DNA from: Helianthus annuus
Lineage: Eukaryota; Streptophyta; Magnoliopsida; Asterales; Asteraceae
Reading direction: 5' to 3'
Length of the DNA: 64,000 bases
NCBI RefSeq assembly: GCF_002127325.2
Contig: NC_035433.2
Span: 147,510,435 to 147,574,434, forward strand
Of this stretch, positions 58,845 through 64,000 are shown in pieces (the stretch's first letter is position 1; every line of letters starts with the position of its first letter). Position numbers and translations under genes: made by a program. Under the pieces are notes generated by a model. The model did not search any database, had not been told where the DNA came from, and was given only the letters and a program-made list of their open reading frames with translations.

Positions 58845-58930
58845 CATAAAACGTGTAAGTAGTATGTGTATAAGCAGAAGCGTAAAACGTATAAGTAGTA
58901 TGCGTATAAGTACAAGCATAAAACGTATGA
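58845..58930. repeat. 36-bp tandem repeat, about 2.4 copies
   Basis: Units are recognised by AAAACGT followed by ATAAGTAGTATGCGTATAAG, with AACGT anchors 36 bp apart (58850, 58886, 58922). A looser GTATGAGCATAA-type repeat precedes it. Confidence 0.75.
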
Positions 58931-59859
58931 ACATAGGTGTAGTTATAAAAAAATAAATATTGCGTATATAGTGTACGTTGAGGCATTGCGGATTAGAAAG
59001 GCTAAGTATGTAGATACGAACGATATAAATGGTGTTATCGCGAGATATCGACTAAAACGTGTATGACGATGTGCATGTATAGTTGTTCCAACAAAACGTT
59101 GAGTTTATCGAATCAAAATTAGATTGAGCCTGGTTTGAAAGGTAGAATATAGTTTGTATATGTAAAGGAACATAAAGTACTCGTTGGTTATGCAAAACGT
59201 ATTTTGTAACAAATAGAAATGCTAATTTTGTTTAAAAGGGTTTACGTAATCCGAAAAAAAATGGTCGGTCCCTATGAAGTCTTCTTGCGCACGTGTTTTG
59301 TAAATTGGTGTAGGAAAAAGGTTTTCGTTAAAAAGTAAGTTCGTTTCATCAAAGAAGAAATTATGAATTTAGGAGGTTCTTGTGAAAACTAGGATCCTTA
59401 GAAGAGAAATTTAGCAAAAGGACTTAGTGATTAAAAAAATTAACAAATGATTTGTTGATGTTGAAAAGGGTATTTGGTAAAACAATCATATAACTTCTAT
59501 AAGATCTTATAAGTATTTGAGAAAGGTTGGTTGGATTTTGATTAAAAGTAGAAGGTGAGCATGTTTTAGTGATTAAGTCGAATATGAAGTTCATGGGCAA
59601 GAGTTTCATTGAGCCGATTAAATTGATAGGTAGCATTTCGTAAGGTTTTGAAGTTCGAGCAATAAAACGTTTTAAGACATGATTATGAATTTCGCGTATA
59701 TGAGTTGAGTGAAAATAGATTGTAGAATAAGAAGTACGTTTGATAAAACAATGCATTTTGAAATCGGTATGAGTGGGTATTTTGAATAATCATAAACAAT
59801 TTGGGTATAAAATATGATCGAGTTTGCATAATAAGATATTTTTGAAGAGATGTTTTGGT

Positions 59860-60599
59860 AACGATCACCTAGGTAAGGGAATCACCCCTAACTCGTTGGT
59901 GAGGTCGTTTTAAGGGAAGAGGGGTGGAGTCAATCGTCAAGGTAAGGAAGTCACTCCAATCTCGATGATACCTCTCCACTAGTTGTTACAAGGAATATGA
60001 ATTTAAATTATATGAAAATCATGCATATATAAATGTATCGAAAAGGTTCGATATGTTGTGCGTGTGAAAAGAGAAATCAAAGGTAAACTCGAGGTTGAAA
60101 GATTGCATCGTATAAAATGAACAATAGAAACACATGTTTGACCAAAGTTTGGAGTGTTCCAAATGGAACTTTGACTAACCAAAGTGGTCGAAAAGTCTTT
60201 TGAATTTGAGAAGCATGCTTTGGCCTAATAGGTAAAATACTCTCGCCGACAAGTCGGTTAACGGTATTTACCCTTCCGGTTACTACATGTCCCAAATCAA
60301 TCGAAGTTTCGAGACTTGGCGGGATTTATAAAAAAAAAATACCAAGGAGTGGAACTAGTCGACAAGGTGCGGGTTTCACCCCTAACTTGACGATTTCGTA
60401 TCCTAAGTGTGGTTGGTACTCGTCGGGTCAAAATTTAATTTCGACATGTTGACGAGGGTCCACTAGAATTTAAAATTTGAGTTTTACCATTAAGATGTGG
60501 ATTTCACTCCTAGCTTAATGGCGATATCTCGTGTAAAAAAAGAATATGTAGATTGAGAGTCGTTCACCAAATTGTGGGTTTCACGCCTATTTTGGTGAA
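59860..60599 (-). repeat. Array of five stem-loops with one conserved loop and different, matched stems
   Basis: Plus-strand units: 59860-59909 (TCACC/GGTGA plus AACGA/TCGTT), 59924-59979 (outer GTGGAG/CTCCAC, inner ATCGTC/GATGAT), 60359-60393 (8 of 10 pairs), 60487-60521 (CCATTAAG/CTTAATGG) and 60563-60599 (TTCACCAAA/TTTGGTGAA). The loops share a core like GTGGGTTTCACCCCTA, while the arm sequences differ from unit to unit but remain complementary. The element's RNA is the minus strand. The function is unknown; it could be an RNA structure for packaging, dimerisation or translation-free mobilisation. Confidence 0.7.
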
Positions 60600-60953
60600 T
60601 TCGTCTCGAGTGTTTACGGATTTAGAATAGTCGAGTAAAATGCATGAGGGAAAGAGTATGTTAAAGGAATAAACAACAAATATAAACTCACAATGAAGCA
60701 TATTAAGAATAGCACATAATGAGTGGGACAATAAAACATGTATTAGCACATAATAAAGCAAGTATAGCATGTCAAGTGTTAACACATAAGCGACATATAT
60801 GCTTAAAAGATCAAAAGAGAATAAATAAGAGCAAATAAGGTAGCATGCAAGTAGTTTCAAGTAAAACATAAGAATAAGGCTCTAAAACTATAGACTAGGC
60901 TAAAGCATTCCTACTTTTCCTAATTCCCTATAGTTATGGCTCTGATACCAATC

Positions 60954-63156
60954 TGTCACACCCCAACCAATGGCGGAAACATCGGGATGAGACGAAGTGT
61001 GAAGATTGCTCGAGACATCATAACGCTATTTGTGACAATAATTTAATAATCCAAATTTCATTTCCAAAATAAATTGTCAAAACATTACAAGAAAAGCAAA
61101 TAACAACATTGTTCAACATAACATAAACAAAATTGATACAACACTTTAAACCTAAACGTCTAAGTGAGTATCTAGGCATCTTTGCTATCCGTTTTCATTT
61201 CATCATCATCAACCTGTAACATGTTTAAAAATACAATTCAATGCAAAAGCAAAGGCGAGTATACAAGTTTGGTACGTACATAGCATAAGATAAAAAGTGT
61301 GAACAATTCCTCATGGCAAGCATATGATTCAAGATAACATTAAATATGGCATGTGTCTAACATATCAAACCAAGAAAACGCAATATGCTCAAGACATAAC
61401 CTCAAGTTTACGGGCGGGTCGTTAATCCTATAGCGCTACATATGTCAAGGTTTGGCTCGTACGAAGTTAATGATAAGTTCAACACATAAGAATAACCCAA
61501 GTTTAAAGTATCAAGCCATCACGTATACAAGCATGTTATAGGAACGTTCATGTGTTTAACAAAGTGTTCATGTGTAAGTTTTCAATAGGTAAACATGTTA
61601 CACCCCAAAAGTGGTAAAAGTAAAAAGGGGAAATACGAGTATACTCACAAAGTTTGCATACGTTTTCCGATTATCCAATTGTTGACGAGTAGAGATTTAG
61701 AGTCCGAATGTATAAGGGTTAAAGTTCAAGTATGTTTAGAGTCGAGATTCGGTGTTTAAAACAACATAAAAATAAGATATGAGAATAACATGGAAAATAA
61801 TCATTTAGTACATATGATGCTTGTTCTTGACACTAGGAAACTCGAAGGAGTTTAGATGTTTTCATGGAACAAGGTTCCATTAGAATCGTGACAAGTTATC
61901 ATAGTCTAGGATGATGTAATCTAGTACCCCGACATATGAACACTAGTTCATCATCAAAGATTCGATTATTCGAATAATATATTTAGGTTATATAATATAT
62001 GTCCAATAGTTCAAGCATGAGGTAGAAGATTAAAATCTTCATTTTGGTACCTCTAAATGCCATAGAAGTCATGTAGGAGGTAGGAAGATCAAGTCTTCCA
62101 TTTAGGCACCTCTATGTGTTCACCACTACACTTGATGTAAAAAAAACAACCAAGGAGGGTCATGAACATACAATAAAGAATAAGAAATATACACACTAAC
62201 TAAGAGAAATCATCAAATCATGTGAGGATTGTATGTTTGGACAACCCAAGTTGTTCCATAATCACTCATGTATCAAAGACAAAGTTTGACATGACTTGTG
62301 GGTTAAAACCCTAAACAAAACACCAAGTTTATGAGGTTTAATCCTCTGATTTTAAATGTCTCAACCTTGTTTTTAAGCTTAACCAACCATGGGATAAGTT
62401 GTAAGCATTAGGACATAGGTATGAGATGTGTTGGACACAAGTTGCATAGGTTTAAACAAGTTTTTGATGAACATAAAAACAAACAGAAAGTTTATGGACT
62501 ATTTCGGGGCATTTCCAGGTCTGATTTCTCCAAGGAGAAGTCTAGGAATCGAACCCCATGATTATACAAGCAAGTAGGAAAAAGAATCGAGTGAATCGGA
62601 TAAGAATTGAGTGAGTTATGCTCATTTTCGTGAAGGGGTGTCAATCTACTCGAACCCTTGCTTTCAGCTACGGTTTGGTGGATGTTTTGTGAGTTTTTAG
62701 GGTTGTAAAAGTGGTAGGGAGGCTGGTTATAAGGGGTATTTATAGGGGGAAGGATTAGGGTTTCAATGGGTTGGGCTTTGGAAGTGTTTAGAAGGGGTTA
62801 CCCCTTGAAACTAGCCCACAAAACACAACTATATGGGCTGAATTTTGCTGAATTGGGGCTGCCATATTTCTTTACTTTTTTTATTTTTTTTAAAACATTA
62901 TAATGAGTAATTTTGTTAGTTAAGTTGTGTAATAATGTGCAACAATGTTTCCCCTAACTTGTAACAAGGTGAAATATGAAATAAAACATGATTTAACTAG
63001 GTAAAAAGTGTAATGTACAAGTTTTATTTACGAAGCAAGTTCCGTATTTTACAACGATTACAATGAAAGAATGGTTATAAGAACACAAGATTTCCAAAGT
63101 TAGAATTTCACGTAAGGTTTCTAAATGTAGGAAGTTTGAAAACGCAGGGCGTTACA
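60954..63156 (-). repeat. LARD2 5' LTR (minus-strand sense) with TATA box
   Basis: 2203 bp. CTATAAATA (minus strand) at 62737-62745 is the probable core promoter of the element. Confidence 0.92.
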
Positions 63157-63529
63157 TGTGTTGTGTTTTGAATGATAAGGCTTTGATTATCGAATGACTA
63201 ACATTAGTGTGTTTTATGTTGATTATCATGTTGTGTTTTATTGAATGACTAACATTAGGGTTTGGAGATTGTGTTTTCGTGTTCTTAACTCTGTTATTTG
63301 TGGGTTTTTGGTGTGTTTTATGGCTTAAATTGTGGTGTTTTTTGACTTTGTACACTTTGTAGGAAAAATGAACTTTGTAGCCGAACCCTGCCCATACCTT
63401 TTGAAATGGGGATAATTTTATATATCGCACAATATCATACTTACTCAATATAAATCATAACAACAAATATATCCATTTACAAATTAATGACATACCGTTA
63501 TTTAAAACTTGCAATAGGATACACGTGTA

Positions 63530-63650
63530 GAGTGTAATGAGAAGACGAAGAGTAAATAGTTCAGACTTGATCAGAACATAAATAGTATTAATGAGATGGC
63601 TAAATATGGAATTTGTGTAGGTGAAGACGAAGTGTAAATAGTTCAGACTA
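63530..63650. repeat. Imperfect direct repeat
   Basis: GAAGACGAAG followed by GTAAATAGTTCAGACT occurs near 63541 and again near 63623. Confidence 0.6.
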
Positions 63651-63654
63651 GCCA

Positions 63655-63725
63655 TTCTAGCTATAGCTGGGGTGGTACAGGCTCTTGCCTTTTGGAAAAA
63701 AGACAACGGTTCAAATCCTGGCATG
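63655..63725 (+). repeat. tRNA-derived SINE-like fragment (pol III boxes)
   Basis: A box-like TAGCTGGGGTGG (63664-63675) and a perfect B box GGTTCAAATCC (63708-63718) are spaced as in a tRNA-related promoter. It does not fold as a tRNA gene by inspection, and no poly(A) tail or target duplication was found. Confidence 0.4.
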
Positions 63726-64000
63726 TGTGTAATTTACTATTTATTGGTATAGTTTAATAGTAGGAGTAATGTATGAAGATCGTTTTGGTAATCAAGATCA
63801 TCCGAGTTTCACATGTTTGGGCCTCGGGCCTGTTTATATTTATTTGTTTTATGTTTATGTTAGTAATGGGTCAAAACAATAGTCTATGTCATGTATATGT
63901 ATTCGGGCCGTAGGCCACCTGAATGGGTCGAACGAGTCAGTTATGTTTAGTCCGGTAACACAAGGAGTTTGGGCCGGATATCATGAAGCGTCATGTCCCT
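63726..64000. other. Window end, no gene seen
   Basis: It contains GGGCC-rich motifs (near 63822, 63905 and 63972) that could be the start of another LTR. The window stops before this can be tested. Confidence 0.35.

Larger units (their letters stand above)
57833..60953. other. LARD2 internal region (non-coding, hairpin-rich)
   Basis: No ORF with recognisable similarity. It contains a 36-bp tandem repeat at 58845-58930 and several hairpins: 58417-58470 (AACATGGTG/CACCATGTT arms), 58727-58758 (ACGCAAGCG with CGCTCGCGT) and the array at 59860-60599. Confidence 0.75.
55632..63156 (-). mobile_element. LARD2: large non-coding LTR retrotransposon, 7.5 kb, very young
   Basis: The LTRs are 55632-57832 (2201 bp) and 60954-63156 (2203 bp). 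They begin TGTCACACCCC and end GGGCGTTACA. By eye they differ by a 2-bp indel near 55758/61080 and one substitution near 56729/62049. The target duplication TGTGT lies at 55627-55631 and 63157-63161. The primer site TGGTATCAGAGCC (60938-60950) is of tRNA-Met type. The polypurine tract (AAAGGAGGGGAGAC) abuts 57833. The 3121-bp internal region has no gag or pol, only a remnant near the polypurine tract (FRDEIS) resembling LARD1's FEDETS. It is probably mobilised in trans by a chromovirus. Confidence 0.9.
55490..63405. mobile_element. Inverted-repeat MITE (MULE-like), split by LARD2
   Basis: The arms at about 55496-55600 and 63285-63400 are inverted matches (CATTTTTCCTACAAAGTGTA core in the left arm). 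Without LARD2 the element would be about 390 bp. I could not fix the outer ends or a target duplication with certainty. Confidence 0.55.

Overview
The window is repeat-dominated nuclear DNA of a flowering plant. Plant-only element families show this: a Tat-type Ty3/gypsy element with a second RNase H and an antisense accessory gene, a CACTA (En/Spm) transposon with TNPD- and TNPA-like genes, chromovirus and Copia elements primed by initiator tRNA-Met, and MITEs. An Asteraceae-like eudicot is my best guess, by resemblance only. I see no rRNA or tRNA gene.

Layout. 1-497 is the end of a Tat-family LTR. 498-6000 is AT-rich DNA with a small PIF/Harbinger element (1730-3485), a hAT-type MITE (3699-4282) and a MULE-type MITE (4914-5202). 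6001-38472 is one CACTA transposon, inflated to 32.5 kb by nesting. It holds a MULE with gene-like filling (8115-9429), a solo LTR (10357-10856) and a non-coding large LTR element (LARD1, 11161-33344). LARD1 in turn holds an almost unmutated 13.1-kb Tat element (15237-28337). Every one of these has matching target-site duplications. 38511-43091 is a decayed Copia element. Two MITEs follow (43227-43731, 43949-44327). 46353-51678 is an apparently intact chromovirus whose polyprotein ends inside its own 3' LTR.

The only strong host gene candidate lies on the minus strand at about 51996-55092. It consists of two consecutive protein-kinase-like exons joined phase 0 to phase 0, both lacking the HRD and DFG catalytic motifs, so it looks like a tandem pseudokinase. 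A second large non-coding LTR element, LARD2 (55632-63156), sits beside it inside an inverted-repeat MITE. A tRNA-derived SINE-like box pair ends the window.

How the parts relate. Tat and the chromovirus appear to encode their own proteins. LARD1, LARD2 and the MITEs encode none and must rely on enzymes supplied elsewhere. The two LARDs use the same primer-site type, have internal regions of almost equal length (3124 and 3121 bp), and keep a similar short coding remnant next to the polypurine tract. Both also carry clusters of stem-loops in which the loop is conserved while the two stem arms change together. That covariation-like pattern, strongest at 59860-60599, is the most unexpected signal here. 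LTR comparisons by eye give LARD2 and Tat as the youngest insertions (about one substitution each), then the chromovirus, LARD1 (about 22 in 2977 bp) and Copia (3 in 259 bp).
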